Of a DNA stretch of 64,000 bases, positions 36,660 to 47,956 are shown one piece after another (position 1 is the first letter of the stretch; each line of letters opens with the position of its first letter). The translations under genes were made by a program, and so were the position numbers. The stretch comes from Liriodendron chinense (taxonomy: Eukaryota; Streptophyta; Magnoliopsida; Magnoliales; Magnoliaceae). Where the stretch lies: the NCBI GenBank assembly GCA_003013855.2, contig ML058552.1, forward strand, positions 3,081,501-3,145,500. The letters are read 5' to 3'. Below the pieces are notes generated by a model that was not told the origin of the DNA, searched no databases, and saw only the letters and a program-made list of their open reading frames with translations.

Positions 36660-37480
36660 AGCCAATTCTAAAATTCAACTGAAATCATGAAAAGTATTCT
36701 CTTATCTTTGGTAGGGTGTCTACGGATGCCCCTCTTTGGCAGAGGTTGCATATAACCGAATGCCAAAGTGTGAGTTGACACCCCCACCCTCTTAATTAGG
36801 CATAAATGTGATTTGGTCTATTTTAACTCGACTATTATTATAAAAAATTTGCTTAGCTAAAGAGAAATTCGAGTGTCTATCAAGGTTGAGAAAAAAATGT
36901 GATTTGTACTTTAACTTTCTATGGCATTATGGATATCCATATCACAACCTTTACATGTCATAATTGGCAATCTACATCAGGTTTATCTGCAAGTATGGAT
37001 TTCGGTGAAGTATAGCTCATGTGCTTCATGGCTTTGTAGGGATCCAATTGTGTCAATTTAAATCAAGAAAATTAGTTCCCATTGCTACAAGATCACATGC
37101 AAGTCTAGTCGTTGAAATGAGTAGTTGCCTTTCACTTTAAAGGGACTTCATGGGTCTACTACACTACAATCATTTAGGTTGAATGATGTCCAAAACTAGA
37201 GTCACCTAGATTGTGCTTTTGCTACTTAGATTTTTTTACTCCAACATCGTAATATTTTTTTCTTGCGGTTTGAAGTATGGTTGCCCTACTTGGATAAACA
37301 AAGCTCGCATATTAAGGTGATTGGACTAACACGTCAACCACCTTGTATTCCACTTATGATTTTAAGAAAGAATTGAGAACTCGAAAAAGTCCCAAAATTG
37401 TTTTTTAGCATCTTGTCGACATCCACTAGAGAGTATGAAAAACTTCTCAGTGCTTCAAAAACCCTGCGCATTTTGCATGC
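36660..37480. other. Gene-free stretch
   Basis: No supported gene, LTR boundary or repeat. On the minus strand it could be the remainder of the decayed copia element at 37480-38355, but I could not match integrase or RT motifs. Confidence 0.35.
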
Positions 37481-38355
37481 TTTTTTAAAATTTGAAATTT
37501 TTTATTTTTTAGGACATGATAAAAACAATCAGAATCAAGAATTCATGTGTCCCACAAATTATCACCACTTAGGGCTACTAATAAAACAATATTACAACTC
37601 TCATCAGAAAAACCTTCTGCTATACTCACTACATTTAAAAAATTTCTTTCTTTCCCTTTTTCTTTGAGTTTATAAAATCATTCTTAATGTGCCCAATCTT
37701 CTTGTAATAATAACACTTTACATTTTTCTTTCCAAATTTAGATTTTGATCTAAACCCTAGTTTCTTGATTTTTTGGTCCCTTTTTTTGTATATCTACTTG
37801 TCACCACCAAACATTCAACGTGTCCTTCCTTGTGACTTTGACTTTTTAGCAAGCTATCTCTTCCAATAGAAAAGAAGATTCTACATCATCTACCATTATA
37901 GTCTCCTTCCCATAAATCAAAGTCGAATAAGGTGAGGATATGATGGAGGTGAACGCAATAAAATTAAGGCATTCTCATCTTCATCAACTTTAACATCAAT
38001 GCTTAATAGTTTACAGAAAATCTTATTAAAATAAGTCAAGTGGCCATGGACAGACATACCTTCTTTCATCTCCAAGTTATATAATTTTTGCTTTAGATAT
38101 AACTTGTTGGTCAAGGACTTTTTCATGTATAGACCTTTCATCCTTTTCCAAAGCTTTTCCACAGAGTTTTCGTTTATGAGGTTATAAAGCACCTTATCAG
38201 CAAGACACAAATGGATCGTGCTACTAGCTTTCAAGTCCAAATCTTCTCACTCGTCATTAGTTAAAGTTGTATTCTTCAATCTTTCATGGCTTAAAATTAT
38301 TCTTCCCATCAAACTTTTCCACCTCAAACTTTGTATTTGATGTCTTTGTGGCCAT
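37480..38355 (-). pseudogene. Ty1/copia gag and protease start, decayed
   Basis: The minus-strand ATG at 38355 begins MATKTSNTKFEVEKFDGKNN, a typical copia gag start; a stop follows soon after at the expected Trp. The main open part (37917-38240) is the UBN2-type gag core: LWKRMKGLYMKKSLTNKLYL, QKLYNLEMKEGMSVHGHLTYF. The CCHC knuckle (about 37678-37721) survives as CYYYKKIGHIKNDF with two Cys lost. A protease remnant around 37490-37600 reads ILDSDCFYHV with the preceding Trp changed to a stop. Identification by family motifs is good; the element is dead. Confidence 0.8.
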
Positions 38356-38435
38356 TGCACAACTTTAATATCCAACAGATTTTTAAAGAAGTTTATAAAT
38401 AAAAAAATGCCACAAATCGACTAAAATCAAACTAA

Positions 38436-38449
38436 AGCTCTAATATCAG
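38436..38449 (-). promoter_or_regulatory. Degenerate primer-binding site of the copia relic
   Basis: On the minus strand ACTGATATTAGAGCT lies some 80 bases upstream of the gag ATG. It is a decayed form of TGGTATCAGAGCT, the initiator tRNA-Met site. Confidence 0.65.
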
Positions 38450-38880
38450 TTGTTGTGCAAGTTCACTTGTAAATGATCAATGCCAATAACACTAAAAAAA
38501 AAAACATAAAAGGAAATATCCAAAGCCAAAAAGCCAAAGGCTAGACTAAACTAAACGCAAAAGACAAGAGACATAAATATTTATGTGGTTTAACAATATG
38601 CCTACTCCATGGGATAACAACACAGCTTTATCCTTCACTAAAAATAAGATAAACCAAATTACAAGGTTTACCTCTCACTCCCACTACAAAAGAAATCTCT
38701 TACCCAAAAAAAAAAAAAAAAAACCAGATGATGCACTCTAGAAGAAGATACGTCTCTATCTATACATATGCTCTTTATATAGATAACACAAGAGAAAGTC
38801 CTGGCTAAAACCTATAAAAACTAGAATTCACAAACAACAGAGAAGTGAAATTGTGCCTATGGCTCACACTTGTAGGTGCT
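38450..38880 (-). repeat. 5' LTR (part) of the copia relic
   Basis: Directly upstream of the PBS on the minus strand. It holds a TATA box CTATATAAAGAG (complement at 38772-38783) and GTTAAACCACATAAATATTT, the style of copia LTR ends. The distal boundary is not fixed. Confidence 0.5.
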
Positions 38881-38915
38881 ATGCGTGCAAAAGCTTAGAA
38901 TGGAACTTGTAGAAC

Positions 38916-39800
38916 TATGTCTAAGTCCTAAAGGGGAGGGTGATTAGGACTGTTTAAAAATCCTTTTGAAAACTTTTTGCTTAATTAAACTAATTGCAAT
39001 TATAAACTATTTAAGCAAGAACACTTAGCTTCTAAGCTTAAGTGGGTCCAATCACAAGGCTAACATATGATAAGCACATAAACAACGTAGCCTAAGCATG
39101 CATAAATACTCAAATGAATAAACTAATCAAGCACCTAATCTATGCAACCTATGTAGACTATAAGAGAATGGATCATATGAGTTCAAGTCTACACTACTTA
39201 GTGAAAGTACGTCTTGTGTGTGAATGTGCTCAACTAGTGCCTAGCATACATTCCTATCAAGTATTCATAATTAAAGAATTAAATATATAATGCTAAGATA
39301 ATAATGCGCTCAAATAAATCACAAATACAAGTATGTATAGTGGTTCGACTTTGGGTCTACTCCACTCCCGGTTCAAGTACTCAACCCCTTTGAGCACATT
39401 GGCATTCACTAGGGAATTTAAATCAAGTTCCTCCTAACCTATGTATTTCAAATCGGTTCCACCCTACCGGAGAGTTTGACAAAGTTCTTCCCAACCTATG
39501 ACGGAGGTTTTGATCGTTCACCTCTCAACTAGGATGTTTAAGGGTTCCATCCAACCCAAGAGTTTGACAAGATTCCTCCCAACCCTTCGGTCCTACACAA
39601 GAACCTAGAGTACACTCTTGGCTCTAGCTTTCCTTGTCTCATGTTGTTCACTGCTGTAGTAGAGGTGGAGTATTAACTCAGATGTAATGGTGGATTTAAT
39701 TTTGAATTACCATTATTCAAATGAGGCTTAGAATCTATGGCTAGATAGAAACTATAGAATTGCCAAGGGTTGTGGAATCGTGAAATTCCCTAACTCAGTT
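38916..39800 (+). repeat. Dispersed repeat with GGGGAGGGTGATTAGG and TAGTGGTTCG blocks (copy 2)
   Basis: Same block order as 11984-13570: ACTATGTCTAAGTCCTAAA, G-rich GTGATTAGGAC, then about 400 bases later GTATGTATAGTGGTTCG and CTACTCCACTCC. 39400-39610 has CTCCTAACC/TCCCAACCTA phrases in tandem. No coding frame. Confidence 0.5.
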
Positions 39801-40448
39801 ACTCTCGTGGTTAGCGTACGTCCAAAGATTTTAAGGGCCTTAGTGGTGGAAAATGAAAAGGTTAGGCACCATTTTCTGTCCAAACAAAGTGCAGTCCCTA
39901 CTTAATGGGATTTTACATTTTTTGGGATTTGAACCAACTTTAGAAGAAACTATGTCCAGGGTTGAGTTGTAGAGTCACTTTGCTCAATGTTAGGCTAACA
40001 CAAATTAGAGTAAAAATAAAAGAAAATAAAGTGGAAGTAAGATATGCAAATGTTATGTGTGAAATGTTGATGCAAAGTTAGATAGAATGTGAGAAGAAAA
40101 GAGGAAAACCAATTACTCTTTTATGAAAAAAGATGATCGAGCATCCCTAAATCCAACTCTACTCCATATGTTGGTGTAATCCTCATGAAAATCTCTCTTG
40201 AAACTGGCAACCTTTCGTCATAGCAAGGGAACTCCAATAGAACCTCCCCAAACACTCTTCTCACCCAAAGGTTCCCTCCACTTCTTGAGCTTTCTCACTC
40301 ACTTTTAAAGCAACCAAGCCTCCCTTAGTGCGCTCAAACCTTATAAATAAGGGAAATGAGCCATAATTTAAAAAACTAGACCACTAGGAATCGGATTCAC
40401 ACATGTGTTGCCATGGCCAAATTTTGTGCTTTTCGAGGTCCTTTGGGT
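39801..40448. other. Gene-free stretch
   Basis: AT-rich with no recognisable domain, repeat or RNA gene. Confidence 0.35.
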
Positions 40449-40457
40449 GATAAGATC

Positions 40458-40923
40458 GGGCGCGGATTTCCTGCGAAAGCCTTGTGTAGGAAGTTCCTAC
40501 GCTAGGAACCAAGGTGGGGCCCATAGTGATGTTTTTTGATAAATCCACCTCGTCCATACGTTTTGGGAGCTCATTTTAGGATAGTATAACAAAAATGAAC
40601 CGGATCCAAGACTCAAGTGGGCCGAAAACGTGATGATTGAACGTCCATAGTTGAAATATTTGTGGAGCCACAGGAGTTTCGAATCAGGATAATATTTGTG
40701 TTTCCAGTTCATCCCAGTAGTAGTGACGTTATGAACGGTATGGATGTCATATAAACATCACTGTGGACCCCAGGGAGGTTTCAACGGTAGTAATTTACCT
40801 ACCCACCTTTTCCTTTAGTGAGGCCCACTTGAGTCTTGGAACCAGTTCATTTTTGTTTTAACTTCCTGCGCAAGGCTTTCGCAAGAACTTCCTGCGCAAG
40901 GCTTTCGCAGGAAATCCGCGCCC
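40458..40923. mobile_element. MULE-type palindromic MITE (9-bp target duplication GATAAGATC)
   Basis: Inverted ends GGGCGCGGATTTCCTGCG and more (about 40 bp nearly perfect) are flanked by GATAAGATC at 40449-40457 and 40924-40932. A 9-bp duplication with long inverted ends is the Mutator-like signature. The interior is also largely palindromic (GTGGGGCCCATAGTGATG against CATCACTGTGGACCCC). The right end carries the 26-base block CTTGCGAAAGCC... twice, the left end once. It has no transposase. Confidence 0.92.
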
Positions 40924-41369
40924 GATAAGATCCGTCCCTCACTATAAGTGGACTTTTGGTATCGATGAAAATTGAATTCCCTCCTGTACTTTTTCACATT
41001 TTTCAAGGTATTTTTGTCACCTCAGCAGTAATACGGCACCTCAGCAGTAATTCAGTGAATCTGGTAAATCAGTTGTACACATTGCATATTGATGATATTC
41101 CCAGACCAATCAAATTAAAAGCCATACCACTAAATTTACATTAATGGAAGGATACAAACAATCCAAACATTGGCTATGTAAAATGACAATTAAAAATGTT
41201 GGCAAGTTGCTCATTTGTGATTGCATGCTTGTGGCCCTCCTGAGGATAGAAACTTTGTCATTTTTTGCCAAAGTGCATGTTTCAATGGGCTTGTTACAAT
41301 CATTCTATCAAATATCATATATACACTAATCAAGGATACTAAGAATATTATGGAGGCGGATAGGTCCCT

Positions 41370-41808
41370 AGCTAGGAACGGACATGGGCTCTGAGAGGCC
41401 ACCGTGATACGTGGGTTTTATACACACTGTCTATCTATTTTTTTTTTTTTTTTTTTCCATATCATTTTAGCATACAAGTTCAAAAATGAGTCAGATACAA
41501 AGCACAAGTTGAGTGCATGGTGGAAAATTGGGGGCCACATAAGCTTTCAATCTAGCTTATATGTGTTTTCCTTTCATCTAGGTCTATGTAACCTTATGAA
41601 ATCTTGGATGGAAATTAACAATCAAGGTGGGCCTTAGAAAGATTTCAATGGTGGCTATCATTACCATTGTTGCTTCCTCTGATGTGGTCCACTTGAGCCT
41701 TGGATCTGCCTCATTTTTGGGCTTATACCCTAAAATGATACGAAAAAAATGGAAGGTCAATGTGGACGGCCCCCCTCATAGCCCCTGGAACTTTCTAGCT
41801 AGAGACCA
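41370..41808. repeat. Palindromic MITE copy
   Basis: Arms CTAGCTAGGAACGGACATGG (left) and the complement of the 41765-41806 text pair, and interior arms share GTGGTCCACTTGAG-like and TTTTGGGCTTATACCCTAAAATGAT text with the copy at 25889-26314. A T-run at 41440-41457 interrupts the left arm. Confidence 0.65.
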
Positions 41809-41816
41809 GCGGGTAG

Positions 41817-42346
41817 TAGGGCTGTAAATGGTCGGGTTCGGGGCGGGTTTAGCCAAAACCAGACCCGCCCGTTTACTAAATGGGTCTGGGTCCAAATTTT
41901 AGACCCAAACCCTTTTACTAAATGGGCGGGTCCGGGTCGGATCCGAATCAACCCATCAGACCCATATATAAATGGGTCCGGGTCTGGTAGAGGGAGATCC
42001 ACCCAGACCCATTTATAAATGGGTCGGGTCTAATGGGTCCGGGTCTGGATAAAGTATACAAGCATTTTACAAGGCTTAAAACTGGGTCTGGACGGGTTTG
42101 GGCTGGACGGGTCCGTTGAAACATAGACCAAACCCACCCATTTACTAAATGGGTTCGGGTTGGGTCGGGTCGCGTCAGGTCGGGTCGGGCCTAATAGAAA
42201 GAAAACCAGACTCAGACCCGTTTAGCAACTGGGTCTGTTCTTGGACCCAGACCCGTACCGTTTAACAAATGGGTCGGGTCTGGGACGGGTCTAAATGGGT
42301 TGGGTCCGGGTACCCCATCGGGTCCACTGACCCATTTACAGCCCTA
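41817..42346. mobile_element. hAT-type MITE 2 (8-bp target duplication GCGGGTAG)
   Basis: A 530-bp element with ends TAGGGCTGTAAATGG and CCATTTACAGCCCTA. It is flanked by GCGGGTAG at 41809-41816 and 42347-42354. The interior is almost wholly GGGTCCGGGTC, AAATGGGTC and complements. There is no transposase. It shares end type and word-rich build with MITE 1 at 14413-15042, but the interior word is different. Confidence 0.93.
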
Positions 42347-42364
42347 GCGGGTAGTACCAATTCC

Positions 42365-42812
42365 ACGTCCGTAGTTGGTCCAGGCAGGGGCTCTATGGGA
42401 CCCACTGTGATGTATGGGTTTTATCCACACCGTTCATTCACTTTTTTTAGATTAATTTAGGATGGGGTTCTAAAATGAGGCAGCTTCAAGTCTCAAGTGG
42501 ACCGCACCAAAGGAAGCCGCGGTGCCGTTGAAAACTTCCTAGGCCCAGTGTGATAAGGAGGCAAAAACATGGACGGAGTGAGGGAAAAAAAAAATGTCAG
42601 ATTGATCCAATGCTTTTGTGGCCCCAAGAAGTTTTCAACTGTAACTGTTCAATCCCCACAGTGTGGTCCACTTGAGGCTTATATGTACCTTATTTTTTAA
42701 ATCAGATATTAAAATGATCTGAAAAAAATGGAAGAACAGACTGGATAAAACTCATACATCATACCCCCACAGACCAGCCTGGACCAATTTCCGTCCAGGC
42801 AGGGGCACTATA
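42365..42812. repeat. Palindromic MITE copy
   Basis: Left arm GTTGGTCCAGGCAGGGGCTC...CACTGTGATGTATGGG pairs with the right arm ending CAGACCAGCCTGGACCAA. Both contain GGACCGCACC/GTGTGGTCCACTTGAG and TCTGAAAAAAATGGAAG. GTCCAGGCAGGGGC also occurs directly on both sides, which may be a duplicated border. Confidence 0.65.
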
Positions 42813-44869
42813 CAATACGCTTCCAAATATGATAGTACACGTGGCGGCAGGAATTATCAATCAGGGCTGCCCCTCCGGCAGGCGCAGAGTGGATGCCTAA
42901 TGATTCAAGACATGAATCGATCAGTTGATTTGAGCCATTGGATCAGCTGCTTCAATATGATTAACGTTCACAGTGAGAAAATTGATGGCCATGATTTTTT
43001 TTTTTTTTTTTACTAGATCTGGCTATTGAACCATGGCCCATCTACGACAGGGTTGATCAGATGGATGGTCCTGATTTAAACTCTCCTAGTCACTACCTTG
43101 TGCAAAAGACTCTACCACATTCAGCTTCCTTGATTCCCATACGCATGAAACTCCTTTTGTGGTGCCATGATTGGATTCTTCAAGCTATTAATTTGATGAA
43201 TTCATCATCCAACATGGACAAGCTACGTGCCGAATTCTCTGAAATTCGAATATTCTAGCCGCACATTGCTCAAATGTGTTTCCAGATAATGTGAACCGTT
43301 GGTGTATTTCTTGTTAAGAGCTGATCGATTTACAAGATTTTTTTTGTGCATGGCCTATCTATGATGAGAACTACAAGCTCATTGGTCGGGATCATGAAAA
43401 CATGGTCCCGGCCCACTTGTATAAACTCCATGCGCAACGGCGCTCTATTGTCATGAGAACAGGACCAGTGGCGTTTGCAAGACATCCACTCCATCCACCA
43501 TGTGCTAATTCTCGTTTCCACATTAGAGACGAAAAATCAGGCTGACCCAAAACTTAGGTGGGCCACACCATGTAGAACCACTTGACGCAGCCCACCTGAG
43601 TTTTAAAATGGCCTGAACTTTTAAGCATCCATGCATCCTCGCAGAGTGCATCTTATGAATGGAGTGGATGTTATATACGAAGCACATTCAGCCACACACA
43701 ATCTACAAGGTTTTAATGGTGAGCATCCTCATTCCAACGGTTCCCTGTAGTATGACCCACTCGTGCTTTAGATCGGTCCGTTTTTTGCATACCGGGTTAA
43801 CTTGAACAGGTGCACCTTATGAATGGAGTGGATGTGGGCCTTACAGATATCACGGTGGTCCCCAAACACACAAAGCTGTAGAATAAGCTTATCATGCAAT
43901 AGTTGCAGAGGAACCGGTATGATAAAAGAAGACGGGGGATTGTACTACAAGCTTATCATGCAATGTAGTTATGCTTAACTTCCAAAGGCAGTTTATATGG
44001 CCCACAGATCGAATTTTCAACGTATGCACAGTTAATCAGGCTTATCACTGAGATATTCTTTGATCTGAAAAGCCCATTGCCTTTCAATCAGTAGGTGTGC
44101 CACATCAGAGGATGAAAATTCTACATCACTCGTCCATTTTCATAATGGTGTTTGCGTCATTTAAGAAAATATATATCAACAAAGCTACTCTCTCATCCAA
44201 AAATCTAAACCCCTATCATGGTGTTACAGGTTTCCTTGGATTGCAAGTTAGTATATCTAGGACTATTCATTATAGATTTGCCATTACCATTTGGGTATTC
44301 ACTCCAATCGTCAATTGTGGCCCACCTTCAATAACTTATATAATCGACACCATCCATATTTTTTATTAGGTCATGTTTGGTTATGGTTAAAAAAATTAGG
44401 CTAATCTGACATGTGGTTTGGCCCTACTAAGTCTCAACAGTTGACATTTTGTAGACCATTAAAACAAATGACACTGTTTTCTTTGGTGGGGTCCACATGA
44501 GCTTTGTATTTGTCTCATTTTTTGGCTCATGTCCTAAAATTGTCTCTCCAAACGGATGAATGGTGTGGATAGAACACACACATCTCGGTGGGCCCCATGA
44601 AAGTTGGTGATGTCACTTCAAGCAAGGTCACGTCCGTATGCCATCCCATTTTCATCATTAGTCACTGAACTCCAAAGGAGTAAATTATTCTCATGTACTG
44701 TGATTGTTGGTTGGGCCCACTTGAATTCTTTTTTTAAATCCATGCTATCCACCAGTTTTTGGGATCCCAATAGGACAAGGGATTAAAAATTGATCTTGAT
44801 TAACGACTGGAGCGAGTCGTCAGAGAGAAAACAATGGTGATTGAGCAACCACCGTTGAAATATTATGTT
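42813..44869. other. Gene-free region with partial copies of the palindromic MITE family
   Basis: Stretches at 43550-43870 and 44385-44600 contain GTGGGCCACACCATG, GAATGGAGTGGATGT (twice) and GGGGTCCACATGAGC phrases of the same family, without a clear second arm. Poly-T at 42994-43011. Short open frames here have no domain. Confidence 0.45.
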
Positions 44870-47800
44870 GGATAGTTTTGAGGACTTACAAAAGCCACCT
44901 AAAAACTTCAAAAGTGGCTTTATCGGTGACGGTTTTCTCTCAAAACTGACGTGGACCGTATGTTGTCCGCGATAGACGTCTCCGCAAAATTTCAAACCCC
45001 ATCAAGATCCATAAGCATAACTATGGCCTGATCCGACAGTGAGAGCTCCTTAGCTCTAAAAGTGGCCCAAGGGCCTCGGAACATCTTTATCGGAGTCTGG
45101 TCCATCTTGAAACCGACGTGGATACTCTCCCAGCCTGTACCTACTGTCAAGGGAAAATTCGGAGTCCACTTGTGTCGAAATCGGCACTTACTCGCAGTTT
45201 CAGAGTATCATACCAATCTTCCAAAAAACACCTAAATACTTCAGAAGAAGCTCTATCTGTGACTGATTATCCTTAAAACAGACGTGCACCGTATGTTTTT
45301 CATGATAGACGGCTCCGCAAAATTTTGGACTCCATCGAGATCCATAAGCACAACTATGGCATGATCCGGCAATCAAGACCTCTCGACTCCAAAAGTGCCC
45401 TGAAGGCCCCGGAACGTCTTTATTGAAGTTTGTTTCATCTCAAAACCGACGTGGAGACACTCCCATCCTAGACGTGCCGCCGAGGGAAATTTCAGACTCC
45501 ATCTAATTTGAAATACATGCTTCCACCTAATTCGGAATACGCGCTTACACACGGTTTCGGAGTTTCGTACAAATCTTCTAAAAGACACCTAAACACTTCA
45601 GAAGAGGCTCTATCTACGATTGATTATGCTCAAAACTGACGTGGAGCGTATGTTTTCCGCGACAAACGTCCCCGCAAAATTTTGGATTCCATCGATATTC
45701 ATAAGCACAACTACGGCCTGATCCGACAATCATGGCCTCTCAGCTCCAAAAGTGGCCCAAGGGCCTTGAAACGTCTTTATAGGAGTCTGGTCCATCTCGA
45801 AACTGACATGGAGACTCTCCCGTCCTAGACGTACCGCCAAGGAAAATTTTGGAGTCCACTTATGTACTTATTTACGGTTTGCTAGTTTCGTATCAATCCT
45901 TTGAAAGACACCTAAACACTTTAAAAGAGGCTTTAGCTGCGACTGATTACACTCAAAACTGAGGTGGATTGTATGTTTTTCGAGATAGGCATTCCCGCAA
46001 AATTTTAAATTCCATCGAGATCCATAGGCACAACTATGGCCTGATCCGGAAATAAAGCCTCTTGGCTTCCAAAGTGGCCCGAGGGCCTTGGAACATCTTT
46101 ATCGGAGTTCGATCCATCTCGAAACCGACGTGGAGACTCTCCCATCTTGGACATGTCACCGAGGAAAATTTCGGACTCCATCTATGTCGAAATTCGTGCT
46201 TCCTCGCAGTTTTGTAGCAATCTTTCGAAAGACACTTAAACACTTCAGAAGAGGCTCTATCCACGACTGATTATGTTCAAAACTGACGTGGCCCATATGT
46301 TTTCCGCAACAGACGTCCACGCGAAATTTTGGATTCCATCGAGATTCATAAGCCCAATTATGGCCTGATCCGGCAATCAGGGCCTCTTGGCTCGAAAAGT
46401 GGCCCGAGGGCCTCCTAACATCTTTATCAAAGTCTGGTCCATCTCAAAACCGACATGGAGATTCTCCCGTCCTGGACGTGTCGCTGAGAGAAATTTTGGA
46501 CTCCACCTGAGTCGAAATACGCATTTACTCGTGGTTTCGGAGTTTCGTACCAATCTTTCAAAAGATACCTAAACACTTCAGAAGAGGGTCTATCTGCGAC
46601 TGATTATGCTAAAAAATGACGTGGACCATATTCTTTCTGCAACAGACGTGCCCACAAAATTTTGGACTCCATCGAGATCAGTAAACACAATTATGGCATG
46701 ATCCGACGATCAGGACCTCTCGACTCTGAAAGTTGCCCGAGGGCCTCAGAATGTCTTTATCGGAGTCTGGTCCATCTCGAAACCGACGTAAAGACTCTCC
46801 CATCGTAGACGTGCAACCGAGGGAAATTTTGGACTCCACCTGTGTCGGAATTCATGATTACTTACAATTTGGGAGTTACGTACCAATCTTTCGAAAGACA
46901 CCTAAACACTTCAAAAGCAACTCTAGCTACGACTGATAAACTTAAAACTGAGGTGGACTGTATGTTTTCCGCGACAAACGTCACAACGAAATTTTGGATT
47001 CCATCAACATCCATAGGCACAACTATGGCCTGATCCGGAAATAAGGCCTCTCGGCTACGAAAGTGGCCTGAGGGCCTCGGAACATCTTTATCAGAGTCCG
47101 ATCCATCTCAAAACCGACGTGGAGATTCTCCTGTCCTGGACGTGCCACAGAGGAAAATTCCGGACTCCATCTAAGTCAGAATACGTGCTTTCTCATGGTT
47201 TCAAAGTTTTGTATCAATCTTACGAAAGACACTTAAATACTTTAGAAGAGGCTCTATCTACAACTGATTATGCTCAAAACTGACGTAGACTGTATATTTT
47301 CCGCAACAAACTCCTTGTGAAATTTCGGACTCCATCGAGATCCATAAGCACAACTATGTCCTAATCCGGCAATCAGAGCCTCTCAGCTCCAAAAGTGGCC
47401 TAATGGCCTCGGAACATCTTTATCGGAGTCCAGTCCATCTTGAAACCAACGTGGAGTCTCTCCCATCCTGGACTTGCCGTCGAAGGAAATTTTAGACTCC
47501 ACCTATGTCGAAATCCAAGCTTACTCGCGATTTCGGAGTTTAATACCAATCTTTCGAAAGACACCCAAACACTTTAAAAAGAGGCTCTATCTGCGACTAA
47601 TTACGCTCAAAACTAAGTTGGACCGTATATTTTCCATGACACATGTTCCCGTGAAATTTCAGATTCCATCGAGATCCAAAAGCACAACTATGGCCTGATC
47701 CGGCAATCAGGGCCACTCGGCTCTGAAAGTGGCCCAAGGGCCTCGAAACGTCTTTATCGAAGTTCGGTCCATCTCGAAACCAACATGAAGACTCTCCTTT

Positions 47801-47956
47801 CTTGGACGTGCCGCGGAGGAAAATTTCAAACTCCATCTGCGTCGGAATCCAAGCTTACTTGTGGTTTTGGAGTTTCGTACAAATCTTCTAAAAGCCACAT
47901 AAACACTTTAGACGAGGCTCTATCTGCGACTGATTATGCTTAAAACTGATGTGGAC
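44870..47956. repeat. Satellite array, unit about 333 bp, about nine units
   Basis: The landmark GGCCTGATCCG (with variants) recurs at about 45025, 45357, 45713, 46035, 46359, 46693, 47025, 47356 and 47689. Each unit includes GTCTGGTCCATCTCGAAACC, ACGTGGAGACTCTCCC, CAATCTTTCGAAAGACACCT and GCGACTGATTATGCTCAAAA. Copies differ at perhaps 10-20 percent of positions by eye. Variants after the landmark repeat as a trio (45713-46359 against 46693-47356). The array is cut off in mid-unit by the Tat-2 LTR at 47957. Short open frames recurring in each unit are by-products. Confidence 0.93.

Noticed and set aside
42994..43258. 65-codon frame at 43061-43258 after a poly-T run
   Set aside because: No family resemblance or gene context seen; in a MITE-rich spacer.
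45373..47898. Recurring minus-strand frames such as GFEMDRTSIKTFRG in the satellite
   Set aside because: They recur because the DNA unit recurs; lengths and frames vary between units. A coding origin of the unit is possible but unsupported.
44870..47956. CRISPR-like array
   Set aside because: Regular repeats but 333-bp long with no short repeat-spacer structure, in a plant nuclear context; this is a satellite.
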